From Frigoribacterium sp. PhB160 (GTDB lineage Bacteria > Actinomycetota > Actinomycetes > Actinomycetales > Microbacteriaceae), in contig NZ_RKIE01000001.1 of the NCBI RefSeq assembly GCF_003751785.1, forward strand, positions 721,564 through 785,563: DNA of 64,000 bases, given 5' to 3'. The translations under genes were made by a program, and so were the position numbers. Every line of letters starts with the position of its first letter. Within the stretch, counting starts at the first letter, position 1. Shown here one piece after another: positions 1-8,560 of the stretch. Under the pieces are notes generated by a model, which was not told where the DNA came from, searched no databases, and saw only the letters and a list, made by a program, of their open reading frames with translations.

Positions 1-301
1 AGAGCACCACGCGGGTCAGGGCGCCCGGCCGGGGCAGCAGGGCGAGGGTGCCGAGGCGCAGGCCGGAGGCGTAGTGCAGCTCGGGCTCGTGCAGCAGATG
101 ACGGACGTCGTCGGCCGCGCGCCGGGCGAGCGCCGGGACGGCCACGCGGACGGTCACGTCGCGCCAGCCGGTCGCCCGGGCGGGCACGCCGTCGCGGTGC
201 CTCGGGATCGTCAGGGCCCGGGCCATGTCACGCGGCAGCGGCGCCGCGGGCGCGACCCGACGGGGCCGGCCGGCCGGGGGGATCGAGTCGGTGGAGGACA
301 T
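1..301 (-). CDS. Unrecognised protein, N-terminal part (runs off the window)
   Basis: Only the first 100 codons are present. The ATG is at 301 and the frame stays open to the window edge. The N-terminus is rich in Pro, Arg and Ala; after about residue 45 it looks folded, with alternating hydrophobic residues (VTVRVAVPALARRAADD). I recognise no family. A weak -10-like CAAGAT lies 8 nt upstream of the ATG, so it may be transcribed without a leader. The nuclease gene behind it on the same strand ends at 355, so the two could be co-transcribed. Confidence 0.55.
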   Translation of the reverse strand, partial: MSSTDSIPPAGRPRRVAPAAPLPRDMARALTIPRHRDGVPARATGWRDVTVRVAVPALARRAADDVRHLLHEPELHYASGLRLGTLALLPRPGALTRVVL

Positions 302-354
302 GGACGACGATCTTGCCAGGCCCACCTGCGCGTCAGCGGCGGAGCGCCGGACGC

Positions 355-1227
355 TCAGAACGTCAGCTGGTCGACGGAGTCGAGCGGCACCCAGCCGGGG
401 CGGAACCCGTCGGGCGGCTCGATCGTGGGCACGGTCTGCAGCGAGTCGGCCTCCGCCAGCTGGGCGAGCTCGAGCCCGGTCAGCGCGGCGATGTCGCGCA
501 CGGGCACCTGGAAGGTGCGGTACGGGCCGAGCGGCGGCGGGGAGTCGCTCGCCTGGGCCGCCGCGAAGGCCTCCTCGAGGTCGGCGCCCTCGAGCTCCGA
601 CGACTGGTCGAGGACGTAGCCCGCCGTGCGCAGGGCGGCGCCGTCCTCCGTCGCCCAGGCGGCGACCTTGAAGAAGCTGCGCGGGACGCGGACGCCGCGG
701 TAGAGCGCGTCGTCGGCCCGCAGCACCGGCCCGGTGAAGACCGTCAGCCGCTGCTGCCAGGTCGTCGCGTACTGCAGCACCTGGTCCTCCAGGCCGAGCC
801 AGAGCTCGCTCGACTGGTTGAACTCGCCCGCCTGGGGCGCGGCGTTCGTGTACGTGAAGGTGTCGAGGTTCGCCCGCGACGCGACCGACGCGTCGCCCCA
901 GACCGGGTCGCGGCGCCGGACGAGGTGGCCTCGGTCGAGGTCGTTGCGGGCGTAGACCTCGGGCCCGCACTGCTGCTCGGCCGGCACGCGCTCGTCGAGG
1001 TGCCAGTCGTCGCCCCGCTCGAGGTCGACGAGCCGTGAGCCGTCGACGTTCACCGCGGTGAGGGCGGCGAGCTTGCGCTCCGGGTCGAGCAGCACGCTGA
1101 AGTGGGCGTACGGCAGGTCGACCACCGTGCGGCCGCCGGTGTCGGGGAGGGGGACCTGCACGGCGAGGAAGCCGGGGTCGTACCCGGCCGCGGAGACCGT
1201 CTCGGGCTGGCTGTCTGCGATGGTCAT
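355..1227 (-). CDS. DNA/RNA non-specific endonuclease (beta-beta-alpha-metal, DRGH family)
   Basis: A 290-residue protein of the NUC1/Serratia-type nuclease family, which cuts DNA and RNA with one metal ion. The catalytic DRGH motif is at residues 98-101 (His101 as general base). The metal-binding Asn region follows as TNAAPQ (127-132) and FNQ (136-138), in the usual NxxPQ...NQ...W..LE order. No signal peptide is visible, so the protein appears cytoplasmic, unlike classical secreted members, and I see no immunity gene beside it. The start has an excellent Shine-Dalgarno sequence, AGGAGG, 5 nt before the ATG. Confidence 0.85.
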   Translation of the reverse strand: MTIADSQPETVSAAGYDPGFLAVQVPLPDTGGRTVVDLPYAHFSVLLDPERKLAALTAVNVDGSRLVDLERGDDWHLDERVPAEQQCGPEVYARNDLDRGHLVRRRDPVWGDASVASRANLDTFTYTNAAPQAGEFNQSSELWLGLEDQVLQYATTWQQRLTVFTGPVLRADDALYRGVRVPRSFFKVAAWATEDGAALRTAGYVLDQSSELEGADLEEAFAAAQASDSPPPLGPYRTFQVPVRDIAALTGLELAQLAEADSLQTVPTIEPPDGFRPGWVPLDSVDQLTF

Positions 1228-1308
1228 GCGCGCCTCCTGCGGTGTCGCCTGGTGGGTGTGGCTCCATCGTGCACCGGGCCCCCGACATCGGGCCGACCGG
1301 GCCAGGGC

Positions 1309-2403
1309 TCAGGCGCGCGCGACGAGCGCCGTCCGGTAGAGCTCGCCCAGCGCGGCGACGCCCCCGCGGCGGACGGCGGCCCGCTGCCGCTCCGCCCCCG
1401 TGCCGTCGGCGTGCAGCCGGTCGAGGAGGCTCCGGACGCGCTCGTGGTCGCCCTCGGCGTCGAGCGCGTCGCCGACGTGCACGAGCAGGCGGTGCACGAC
1501 CTCGCGGGACCCGCGCAGCTCGAGCGCGACGGGGTCGAGCAGGTCGCCGCCGAGGCCGTCGCGCGCGGCGTGCCAGAGCCCGGCGTCGAGCAGCTCGGGG
1601 TCGACCGACGGCGGCGGGTCTCCGCGCTCGGCCTCGGCCAGCGACGTGACGACGAGCGCGCGCGACAGCGCCGCGACGAGGAGGGCCTGTCCGGCGTCGA
1701 GCTGCGCGTCGGCGACGCGGATCTCGACCGTCGGGTGCCCCTCGGCGAGCCGGGCGTTCCACCACACGGTGCGGGTGTCGTAGGTGCCGGCCACGCCGAC
1801 GAGGCGGGCGAGGCGCCGGTCGTAGTCGTCCGCGTCGGCGAAGGGGGGAGGGCAGCCGCCCGACGACCACCGGCGCATGTGCATCGCCCGCCAGCTCGCG
1901 AAGCCGGTGTCGGCGCCGTGCCAGTACGGGCTGTTGCCCGTGAGCGCGAGGAGCGTCGGCAGCCAGGTGCGCACGCGGTTGAGGACGGCCACCCCGGCGT
2001 CGCGCGACGGCACGGCGACGTGGACGTGCGTGCCGTTGATGAGGTGGTCGGTCACCAGCCCGCGGAACTCCGCCTCGACCTGGTGGTACCGCTCGGAGTC
2101 GGTCACCGACGGCCACCCGGCGCACATGAAGGGGGTGCCGACCGCCGCCGCGACGACCCCGCGTCGCTCCGCCTGGGCGGCGAGCCGCGTTCGGAACGTG
2201 ACGAGGTCGGCCTCGGCCTGCCCCGCGGTCGAGAAGACCGGGCTCGACCGCTCGATCTGCGAGGCGAGGAACTCGTGGCTCACGAAGCGCGACTCCCGCG
2301 CCCGCCCGAGCAGCTCGTCGTGGACGGCGGCGCCGACGTCGGAGGGCGTCAGGGTGCGCGGGTCGAGGAAGATGAACTCCTCTTCGATGCCGAACGTCGT
2401 CAT
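1309..2403 (-). CDS. ybdK: Carboxylate-amine ligase, YbdK/GCS2 type (glutamate-cysteine ligase family 2)
   Basis: A 364-residue protein of the GCS2 family, which joins a carboxylate to an amine with ATP; the best-known activity is weak gamma-glutamylcysteine formation. The hallmark GIEEEF is at residues 5-10, followed by further family-like stretches such as HVHVAVPSRD and VEIRVADAQ. Length is typical. In mycothiol-making actinobacteria the physiological product of YbdK proteins is unclear, so the substrate stays open. The start has GAGGTG 4 nt before the ATG. A strong terminator (2500-2542) separates it from padR upstream. Confidence 0.85.
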   Translation of the reverse strand: MTTFGIEEEFIFLDPRTLTPSDVGAAVHDELLGRARESRFVSHEFLASQIERSSPVFSTAGQAEADLVTFRTRLAAQAERRGVVAAAVGTPFMCAGWPSVTDSERYHQVEAEFRGLVTDHLINGTHVHVAVPSRDAGVAVLNRVRTWLPTLLALTGNSPYWHGADTGFASWRAMHMRRWSSGGCPPPFADADDYDRRLARLVGVAGTYDTRTVWWNARLAEGHPTVEIRVADAQLDAGQALLVAALSRALVVTSLAEAERGDPPPSVDPELLDAGLWHAARDGLGGDLLDPVALELRGSREVVHRLLVHVGDALDAEGDHERVRSLLDRLHADGTGAERQRAAVRRGGVAALGELYRTALVARA

Positions 2404-2499
2404 GCGCCACCTCGCTGTCGGCCCCGATGGTGGCCGACGCGGGTGGGGGCCCCGTGTGAGAGCGGGGTACCGACCGGTCCGCCGGGCGTCGGACGACGA

Positions 2500-2542
2500 C
2501 GGGGAGGCGCGGTGCAGGTCGTCCCTGCACCGCGCCTCCCCG
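2500..2542 (-). terminator. Strong hairpin terminator after padR (GAGGCGCGG family)
   Basis: A perfect 19-bp stem (2500-2518 with 2524-2542) and a 5-nt loop lie between the end of padR and the start of ybdK. The right arm shares the 17-nt string CCCTGCACCGCGCCTCC with the palindrome at 42919-42958. Confidence 0.75.
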
Positions 2543-2599
2543 GGGTGGTCGCGTCGCCGCGCGTCGCCGCGCTGGTCGGCGAGCCGACTGGTCGGACAG

Positions 2600-3244
2600 C
2601 TAGTCGGCGAGGATGGCGTAGAGCGCGCGCCGCGTCTCGTCGAGCTTCGCGATCGCCGCCGCGCGCTGCGCGTCGGTCACGCCGAAGCGGAACTGCTGGA
2701 CGACGCCGAACAGCTTGCCGATGCTCTCGCGGAACTCGTCCGACCCGCCGGCCTCGCCGGCCGCGGCCGACCAGGCGGCGTCGATGGCGTCGGTCTGCTC
2801 GGCGACGTAGGCGCGGCCGGCGTCGGTCAGCGAGTACTCGCCCTTGGCGCCGGTCGCGTCGCCCTCGGTCGTGATCAGCTCTTCGTCGACGAGCTGCTGC
2901 AGCGTCGGGTAGACCGAGCCGGGGCTCGGCTTCCACGCGCCGTCGGTGCGCTCGGCGATCGCCTTGATCAGGCCGTAGCCGTTGGACGAGGCGTCGGCGA
3001 GCAGCGACAGGATCGCGAGGCGCACGTCGCCTCGGCGGGCGCGTCCGCGGCCGCCGCGATGGCCGCCGGGGCCGAAGCCGCCCGGGCCGAAGCCGGGGAA
3101 CATGCCGGGCCCGAAGGCGCCCGGGCCGGGGCCGAAGCCCCGGGCGAAGGGGCGGCCGAAACGGCCGCCGCCGGCGAGGCGGTCGTGGTCGTCGCGGCGG
3201 TCGTGGCCGTGGTCGGCGTGGTCGTGGTGGGTGATGTGGTCCAT
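2600..3244 (-). CDS. PadR-family transcriptional regulator with His-rich and Gly/Phe-rich N-terminus
   Basis: A 214-residue regulator. Residues 1-23 contain seven His; about 24-68 are Gly/Phe/Pro/Arg-rich; the PadR winged helix starts near RRGDVRLAILSLL and contains the typical GYGLI and PSPGSVYPTLQQL segments; a C-terminal helical dimerisation part follows. The start at 3244 is preferred over one at 3319: it has GAGAGGA as ribosome site, and position 3319 lies inside the -10 box of a near-consensus promoter. The His-rich tail could bind metal (inference). PadR proteins usually repress a nearby transporter or themselves; no transporter adjoins, so autoregulation is most likely. Confidence 0.85.
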   Translation of the reverse strand: MDHITHHDHADHGHDRRDDHDRLAGGGRFGRPFARGFGPGPGAFGPGMFPGFGPGGFGPGGHRGGRGRARRGDVRLAILSLLADASSNGYGLIKAIAERTDGAWKPSPGSVYPTLQQLVDEELITTEGDATGAKGEYSLTDAGRAYVAEQTDAIDAAWSAAAGEAGGSDEFRESIGKLFGVVQQFRFGVTDAQRAAAIAKLDETRRALYAILAD

Positions 3245-3318
3245 GGGGACGTCCTCTCGGGGCAGGGGCGGGGCCGTGCAGGGAGCCCGTCTGTCGCGGA
3301 GCGTTCCGCGATGTGTCA

Positions 3319-3357
3319 AAGATATGTCGCCGACAGTCGGTTGTCAAGGATCGATCC
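3319..3357 (-). promoter_or_regulatory. padR promoter with palindromic operator in the spacer
   Basis: Reading the minus strand, TTGACA (3347-3342) is followed by a 17-nt spacer and TATCTT (3324-3319). The spacer contains the inverted repeat TGTCGGCGACA (3335-3325), flush with the -10 box, and the -35 box is preceded by the palindrome GGATCGATCC (3357-3348). The site is placed where a bound repressor would block RNA polymerase. Confidence 0.7.
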
Positions 3358-3400
3358 TGGTGCCGGTCGACGGCGGGGGCGCGGCGACCGCCCGGACGAC

Positions 3401-3436
3401 GCAAGAGGCGCACCCCGGCCGGGATGCGCCTCCTGC
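3401..3436 (-). terminator. Hairpin terminator after the CitE-like gene
   Basis: A 16-bp stem with two mismatches (arms GCAAGAGGCGCACCCC and its near complement) sits 18 nt past the stop codon at 3454. It carries the GAGGCGC element seen in other terminators of this window. Confidence 0.65.
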
Positions 3437-3453
3437 GTTCTCGTCCGCCCCGC

Positions 3454-4332
3454 CTAGCTGGCCGGGCTCACCCCGAACGCCGTGGCGAGCTTCTCGATCT
3501 TCTGGGCGCGGCCGAGGCGCGGCAGGTCGCTGCCGTCGCGGATCACGCGGCCGCGGGCCTCGAAGTCGGCGAGGAAGTCCTGCGCCCAGGCGACATCGGA
3601 GGGGGTCGGGCTGATGACCTCGTTGATGACGGGCAGCTGCTCGACGTCGAGGCAGAGCTTGCCGGTGAGGCCGAGGGCCACGGCGACGCCGGCCTGCTCG
3701 CGGAGGACGGGGTGGCTGCTGCCGACCGTCGGGCCGTCGATCGGGCCGGGCAGGCCGCCGATGCGGCTCGCGACCACGAGACGGGAGCGCGGGTAGGCCA
3801 TGGCGAGGTCGTCGGCGCTCGTGCCGGTGTCGCGGCGGTAGTCGCCGCTGCCGAAGGCGAGGCGGAAGGCGCCGCGGGCCTTGGCGATCGCCGGGCTCTC
3901 CTCGATGCCGAGGGCGGACTCCACGAGGGCGAGCACGCGGACGGCGCCGCCCAGGCGGTCGAACGTCTCGGTCACGTGCTCGGGCGCCTCGGTCTTGGCG
4001 AGCATCACGCCCTGCAGGCCCGGCAGGCCGAGCAGCGCGTCGACGTCGTCCGACCAGAAGTCGGTCGAGCGGTCGTTGATGCGCACCCACGCGCTGCCGC
4101 CGCCGCGGAGCCACGCGACGACGTCGTCGCGGGCCGCGGGCTTGCGGGCGGGGTCGACGGCGTCCTCGATGTCGAGCACGACCTGGTCGGCCCGCGACGT
4201 CGACGCCGAGTCGAAGCGGTCGGGGGCGGTGCCGGGGACGAGCAGCCACGAGCGGGCGATGTCGGGGTTCGGACGGGGACGACGGCCTCCGTCGACGCGG
4301 GCGCCGGGGGCGGGCTGCGGGGTGTCGGTCAT
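3454..4332 (-). CDS. HpcH/HpaI aldolase / CitE-like CoA-ester lyase
   Basis: A 293-residue TIM-barrel protein of the CitE family (citrate lyase beta subunit-like, (S)-citramalyl- or malyl-CoA lyase). Typical parts are RSWLLVPGTAPDRF, DQVVLDIEDAVDP, the metal-binding Glu in VLALVESALG, and the Asp in FGSGDYRRDTG. No other citrate-lyase subunit is nearby, so a stand-alone CoA-ester lyase is more likely than citrate lyase. The ATG at 4332 has GAGGACG as ribosome site; the much longer open frame upstream is antisense to the next gene and was not used. Confidence 0.85.
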   Translation of the reverse strand: MTDTPQPAPGARVDGGRRPRPNPDIARSWLLVPGTAPDRFDSASTSRADQVVLDIEDAVDPARKPAARDDVVAWLRGGGSAWVRINDRSTDFWSDDVDALLGLPGLQGVMLAKTEAPEHVTETFDRLGGAVRVLALVESALGIEESPAIAKARGAFRLAFGSGDYRRDTGTSADDLAMAYPRSRLVVASRIGGLPGPIDGPTVGSSHPVLREQAGVAVALGLTGKLCLDVEQLPVINEVISPTPSDVAWAQDFLADFEARGRVIRDGSDLPRLGRAQKIEKLATAFGVSPAS

Positions 4333-4543
4333 GGGACGTCCTCGTCTGTCTCGGGGGTGCGGTCGCTCCACGGTACCGGCCCGGCGGGCGGGGGACGTCG
4401 GCCCCGGCGGGCGTCGCCTCCCGACCTCGGAGGGCCGACGGGCGTACCGTTCAGCGAGATCACAGGCGCAGGATGCGCCGTCCGCCGTCGACGTGCACCA
4501 CGTCCGGCACCCCGCACGAGTCCCCGAACACGAGGAGCGAACC

Positions 4544-6238
4544 ATGACCGACGCCGACTTCCCCCCGAACGACCGCTCCCGCGACGACCGCCAGCACCAC
4601 GACGACCGCCGCCCGGACGACCGCGCGGACGGGACGACGGACGGCTCGCCCGACGGCGCCCCGATCGACCACGGCCACGCCGGCGACGACGCCCCCACGG
4701 TCGACTTCGGCAGCGCGCCGCTGGCCTCGGCCTCCCACGACGGCCCGCGCGAGCCCGCGGCCGCCCCCGCCGTCGACTTCGGCGGCGTGGAGAGCACGCC
4801 GCCCGTCGACGTCGAGCAGACCGACGGCGACGCGCACGACCGCGGCCACGACGGCCACGACGGCCACGGCGCCGAGGCCGACGCCGGCCACCACCGCGAC
4901 GGCGAGGGCTCGGGCGAGCTCTTCCCGCCGGCGGCCTCGCTGCCCGACGACGTCGCCACGCCGATGTCGCCCGACGGCACGACGCCCGCCGCGGCCGAGG
5001 TGCCCGCGGGCGGTGCCGGCCAGCGCGTCGACGGTCCGGTCGACGACTCAGGGACGGCCCACACGGTCGTCGCCGGCGAGGGCTCGGCGCAGCGGGACGA
5101 GACGACGACACCTGACTCCGCCACGGCCGACTCGACCGAGACCCGGGCGTTCGACGCCCCGGGTGCAGACCAGCACGACGAGAGCGCATCGGACCGCGAC
5201 GGGACCGAGCACGCCGCCGAGCGCACCGACTCCGTCCCGCCGCCCGTCGTGACGCCCGTCGCCCCCGCGGCCCGCGCCTGGTCGGCAACGCCGACCGACG
5301 GCCGCGACGAGGACGGCCCCCGCCGCCCCCTCCACGACGACGAGGCGCTGCGCGCCGCCGAGGCCGCGCGCACCGAGCCCGTGACCCGTCACGACGACCG
5401 AGACGCCCCGACGGTCGCCGCACCGCTCGCCCCCGGTCAGGCGCCCGGCGCCGGCAACGGCCTCGCCGCGGGTGCCGCCGTCGGCGCCGGCGCGGCCGCC
5501 GCCGGCTCCGGCCACCGCGAGGACGACGGCCGCCTGCGCGACGCCCGCACCACCGCCTACCCGGTCTCGGACGGCGGCTCCGGCATGCCCAGCCCCACGG
5601 GCGAGCGCGACCGCACCGGCGGCTACCCGACGACCGACGACGGAGACATCGACCGCGTCGGCCTCCGCCGCGACCTGCTCGCCGAGCAGAAGGAGGAGTT
5701 CGGCGGCATGCGCTTCGGCTCCGGCCTCCTCGGCTGGTTCACGGCGACCGGCGTCGGCGTCGTGCTCTTCGCGATCTTCGCCTCGATCACCGCGGGCGTG
5801 GCGATCGCCTCGACGACCGATCCGACGCCCTTCACGATGCAGGCCTACCTGCAGCAGAACGGCGACGCGCTCTCGCTCGTCGTCGGCGTCGCGGTGCTCG
5901 TCATCGTCTTCGTCGGCTACCTCCTCGGCGGGTACACCGCGTCGCGGATGGCCCGCTTCTCCGGCGTCAAGCAGGGGATCGCGACGTGGCTCTGGGGCCT
6001 CGTCATCACCGTCGTGACCACGGTGGTCGCCGGGGTCGTGGCCGTGCAGGCCGGCGACCAGAGCGCGCCGAACCCGATGATCCCGACCACGGACGACCTC
6101 ATGTCGAGCTCCGTCGAGTCGATCGTCTTCCTCGCGCTGCTCGTCGTGCTGAGCTTCGTCGGCGCCGTGCTCGGCGGGCTGCTCGGCCAGCGCTACCACC
6201 GCCGCGTCGACCGCTTCATCCCCGAGCACCAGGTCTGA
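4544..6238 (+). CDS. Long disordered acidic protein with four C-terminal membrane segments
   Basis: A 564-residue protein. Roughly the first 370 residues are low-complexity, rich in Asp, His, Arg, Pro, Thr and Ala, with a short Gly/Ala stretch. The C-terminal 170 residues hold four membrane helices (for example SLVVGVAVLVIVFVGYLLGG and IVFLALLVVLSFVGAVLGGL) and end in a basic tail. GAGGAGC before the ATG supports this start. The membrane part resembles small multi-pass proteins common in Microbacteriaceae; the function is unknown to me. The gene is divergent from the CitE-like gene, with TACCGT -10-like boxes facing both ways in the 211-nt gap. Confidence 0.75.
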   Translation: MTDADFPPNDRSRDDRQHHDDRRPDDRADGTTDGSPDGAPIDHGHAGDDAPTVDFGSAPLASASHDGPREPAAAPAVDFGGVESTPPVDVEQTDGDAHDRGHDGHDGHGAEADAGHHRDGEGSGELFPPAASLPDDVATPMSPDGTTPAAAEVPAGGAGQRVDGPVDDSGTAHTVVAGEGSAQRDETTTPDSATADSTETRAFDAPGADQHDESASDRDGTEHAAERTDSVPPPVVTPVAPAARAWSATPTDGRDEDGPRRPLHDDEALRAAEAARTEPVTRHDDRDAPTVAAPLAPGQAPGAGNGLAAGAAVGAGAAAAGSGHREDDGRLRDARTTAYPVSDGGSGMPSPTGERDRTGGYPTTDDGDIDRVGLRRDLLAEQKEEFGGMRFGSGLLGWFTATGVGVVLFAIFASITAGVAIASTTDPTPFTMQAYLQQNGDALSLVVGVAVLVIVFVGYLLGGYTASRMARFSGVKQGIATWLWGLVITVVTTVVAGVVAVQAGDQSAPNPMIPTTDDLMSSSVESIVFLALLVVLSFVGAVLGGLLGQRYHRRVDRFIPEHQV

Positions 6239-6256
6239 GCGGCCGGGCCCGGCCGC
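6239..6256 (+). terminator. Perfect GC palindrome directly after the stop codon
   Basis: An 18-nt perfect palindrome (GCGGCCGGG and its complement) begins one base after the TGA. It is a likely terminator stem or 3'-end stabiliser for the membrane-protein gene. Confidence 0.5.
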
Positions 6257-6359
6257 CACCCGGCCGGACCCGCACAGCCCCGCACAGCCCCGCCCGGGCA
6301 GACTGGGGCAGGGCCACGGCCCTCCCTCACCACCCGCACCACAGACGTAAGGAACCCCG

Positions 6360-7079
6360 ATGCGACACCTCGACCGCTCCTCACTCGCCACGAAGGCCGC
6401 CGGCGTCGTGGCGGCCGGCGCCCTCGCCCTCTCGCTGGCCGCCTGCGCCTCCACCTCGGACAGCGAGAGCAACAACACCGCCCCCACCGAGCCCGTCAAC
6501 GCGACCCGGTCCGACGAGGCCGTCGGCGAGGCCACGCCCCTCGCCGCGGTCGGCGACCTCAGCGGCGGCGTCGACACGCAGGTCGAGGTCGACGCGGGCT
6601 TCGTCACGGCCCTCACGTCGCTCGGCCTCACCCCGGCCCCCGTCGGCACGGGGACCTTCGCCGACGGCACGTTCTCGTTCCCGATCACGGGCGGCAACGT
6701 CGAGTACTACGACCCGGAGGAGGACGTCCGTCCCTACGTCCAGGGCGACATCGAGCACGACGGCTCCGGCATCAGCCTGACCGCGGCCGACGGCACGGTC
6801 GTCGAGCTCACCGACTTCGAGATCGACCCCGGCGAGTCGAAGCTCTACGGCGACGTCGCGGTCGACGGCACCACCGCCGTCGAGCACGCGTACCTCTTCA
6901 ACCTCTGGGGCGGCACGCTCGAGCCGCTGCAGACGGTCGGCAGCACGGCCGTGCTGACCGGCACGACGGTCCACGTGAGCCCCGACGCGGCCTCGCTGCT
7001 GAACGAGACGTTCGGCACGACGGCCGTCGCCGACGAGCTCCTCGTGGGCGTCGCGACGATCACCATCGCGACCGAGTAG
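6360..7079 (+). CDS. Secreted lipoprotein, HtaA-like beta-rich domain
   Basis: A 239-residue lipoprotein. The signal peptide has a basic start, a hydrophobic core and a lipobox LAAC with Cys29. A Ser/Asn/Thr linker leads to a beta-rich domain (VDAGFVTALTSLGLTPAPVG, FPITGGNVEYYDP, HDGSGISL) that recalls HtaA-type haem-binding domains and related actinobacterial cell-surface proteins. I do not see convincing haem ligands, so ligand and role are open. GTAAGGA precedes the ATG, and a CAGACT -10-like box lies about 55 nt upstream. A terminator follows at 7116-7148. Confidence 0.75.
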   Translation: MRHLDRSSLATKAAGVVAAGALALSLAACASTSDSESNNTAPTEPVNATRSDEAVGEATPLAAVGDLSGGVDTQVEVDAGFVTALTSLGLTPAPVGTGTFADGTFSFPITGGNVEYYDPEEDVRPYVQGDIEHDGSGISLTAADGTVVELTDFEIDPGESKLYGDVAVDGTTAVEHAYLFNLWGGTLEPLQTVGSTAVLTGTTVHVSPDAASLLNETFGTTAVADELLVGVATITIATE

Positions 7080-7115
7080 GTCTCGCCGGGCGCCGGGAGG
7101 CGACCACCGGCCGGC

Positions 7116-7148
7116 AGGCGCGGGGTGCGGAGGACGCACGCCGCGCCT
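7116..7148 (+). terminator. Hairpin terminator after the lipoprotein gene
   Basis: A 14-bp stem with one mismatch (arms AGGCGCGGGGTGCG and CGCACGCCGCGCCT) and loop GAGGA. It is again built on the GGCGCGG element. Confidence 0.65.
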
Positions 7149-7187
7149 CCCGTGCGTCACGGCCCTGCCTGACGGCGAACAAAAAGA

Positions 7188-7214
7188 TTCGGCATGCCGA
7201 AACATGGGTAGGAT
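7188..7214 (+). promoter_or_regulatory. mntH operator palindrome and -10 box
   Basis: TTCGGCATGCCGAA (7188-7201) is a perfect 14-nt palindrome in front of the TAGGAT -10 box (7209-7214), which lies 7 nt from the ATG. Placement and symmetry fit a DtxR/MntR-type Mn-responsive repressor, as expected for an NRAMP gene; the regulator itself is not in the window. Confidence 0.7.
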
Positions 7215-7221
7215 CTCGCTC

Positions 7222-8520
7222 ATGCCCACGATCGACGACGCCGGGGAGGCGCGCTCCGCCGCCCTCGCTCCGCCGCCCTCCGCCCGTGCGTCCGCCGCCG
7301 CTCCCGTGCCTCGCCCTCGTCCGCGGGGCACGCTGCTCGGCCCTGCCTTCGTCGCGGCGATCGCCTACGTCGACCCGGGCAACGTCGCGGCCAACCTCAC
7401 GGCCGGGGCGCAGTTCCAGTACCTGCTGCTGTGGGTGCTCGTGGCCGCGAACGCCATCGCGGTGCTCGTGCAGTACCTGTCGGCGAAGCTCGGCATCGTC
7501 ACGGGCAGGTCGCTGCCCGAGGTGCTCGGCCAGCGGCTCGGGCGTCGCCGCCGCCTCGCCTTCTGGGGCCAGGCCGAGGTCGTGGCGGCCGCGACGGACG
7601 TCGCCGAGATCATCGGCGGGGCGCTCGCCCTGCAGCTGCTCTTCGGCGTGCCGCTCGTCGTGGGGGGCGTCATCACCGGAGCGGTCTCGCTCGGCCTCCT
7701 CGCCCTCACGCGGTACCGCGGCGGGCACGTCTTCCAGACCGTCGTCATCGCCCTGCTGGCCGTCCTCACCATCGGCTTCTGCGCGGGCCTGCTCTTCTCG
7801 CCGCCCTCGGCGGGCGACATGCTCGCGGGCCTCGTGCCGCGCTTCGAGGGGTCGCAGTCGGTGCTGCTCGCCGCGTCGATGCTCGGCGCCACGGTCATGC
7901 CGCACGCCGTCTACCTGCACTCGGCCCTCGTGCGCGACCACCACGGCACGGTGACCGAGGGCGCCGACCGTCGTCGCGTGCTGCGGGCCACGCGGTGGGA
8001 CGTCGTCGCGGCGCTCGTCGTCGCGGGCGGCGTCAACATCTCGATGCTGGTGCTGGCCGCCTCGACCCTCCCCGGCCGCACCGGCACCGATACCATCCCC
8101 GGTGCCCACGACGCCATCGCCGACGCGCTCGGCCCGGTCGTCGGCGTGCTCTTCGCCGTGGGGCTGCTCGCCTCGGGCCTCGCGTCGACGTCGATCGGGG
8201 CCATGGCCGGGGCCGAGATCATGCACGGGCTGCTGCACGTCCGCCTGTCGCTGTGGGTGCGGCGGGTCGTCACTCTCGTGCCGGCCCTCGTCCTGCTGGC
8301 GACGGGCATCAGCCCGACCTGGCTGCTCGTGCTCAGCCAGGTCGTGCTGAGCTTCGGCATCGCGTTCGCGCTGATCCCGCTGGTGGTGCTGACGAGCGAC
8401 CGCCGCCTCATGGGCACCGGGGTGAACGCCCTCGCCACCCGCGTCGCGGCCTGGGCCTGCGCGGCCGTCGTGGTGGCGCTCAACGTCGCCCTGATCTGGC
8501 TGACCGTCACCGGGGCGTAG
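7222..8520 (+). CDS. mntH: NRAMP-family Mn2+/divalent metal:H+ symporter
   Basis: A 432-residue membrane transporter. The metal-binding DPGN of helix 1 is at residues 51-54 and the MPH motif of helix 6 is at 226-228, both diagnostic of NRAMP proteins; about eleven hydrophobic helices follow a 35-residue Ala/Pro-rich tail. It imports Mn2+ (possibly Fe2+) across the cytoplasmic membrane. I chose the ATG at 7222 rather than 7204 because TAGGAT sits 7 nt before it, a leaderless layout, and the earlier ATG would lie between the operator and the -10 box. Repression through the palindrome at 7188 is likely. Confidence 0.92.
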   Translation: MPTIDDAGEARSAALAPPPSARASAAAPVPRPRPRGTLLGPAFVAAIAYVDPGNVAANLTAGAQFQYLLLWVLVAANAIAVLVQYLSAKLGIVTGRSLPEVLGQRLGRRRRLAFWGQAEVVAAATDVAEIIGGALALQLLFGVPLVVGGVITGAVSLGLLALTRYRGGHVFQTVVIALLAVLTIGFCAGLLFSPPSAGDMLAGLVPRFEGSQSVLLAASMLGATVMPHAVYLHSALVRDHHGTVTEGADRRRVLRATRWDVVAALVVAGGVNISMLVLAASTLPGRTGTDTIPGAHDAIADALGPVVGVLFAVGLLASGLASTSIGAMAGAEIMHGLLHVRLSLWVRRVVTLVPALVLLATGISPTWLLVLSQVVLSFGIAFALIPLVVLTSDRRLMGTGVNALATRVAAWACAAVVVALNVALIWLTVTGA

Positions 8521-8560
8521 GAGGCGCGGGTCGGCCCCCGCGGACCGGCCGCCGGGCCCG

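Noticed and set aside
355-1227. The DRGH nuclease as a toxin with an immunity partner
   Set aside because: No signal peptide, secretion-type N-terminal domain or small immunity-like gene is visible beside it.
1102-2874. A 590-codon plus-strand frame opposite ybdK and padR
   Set aside because: It is antisense to two well-recognised genes and has no family-like segment.
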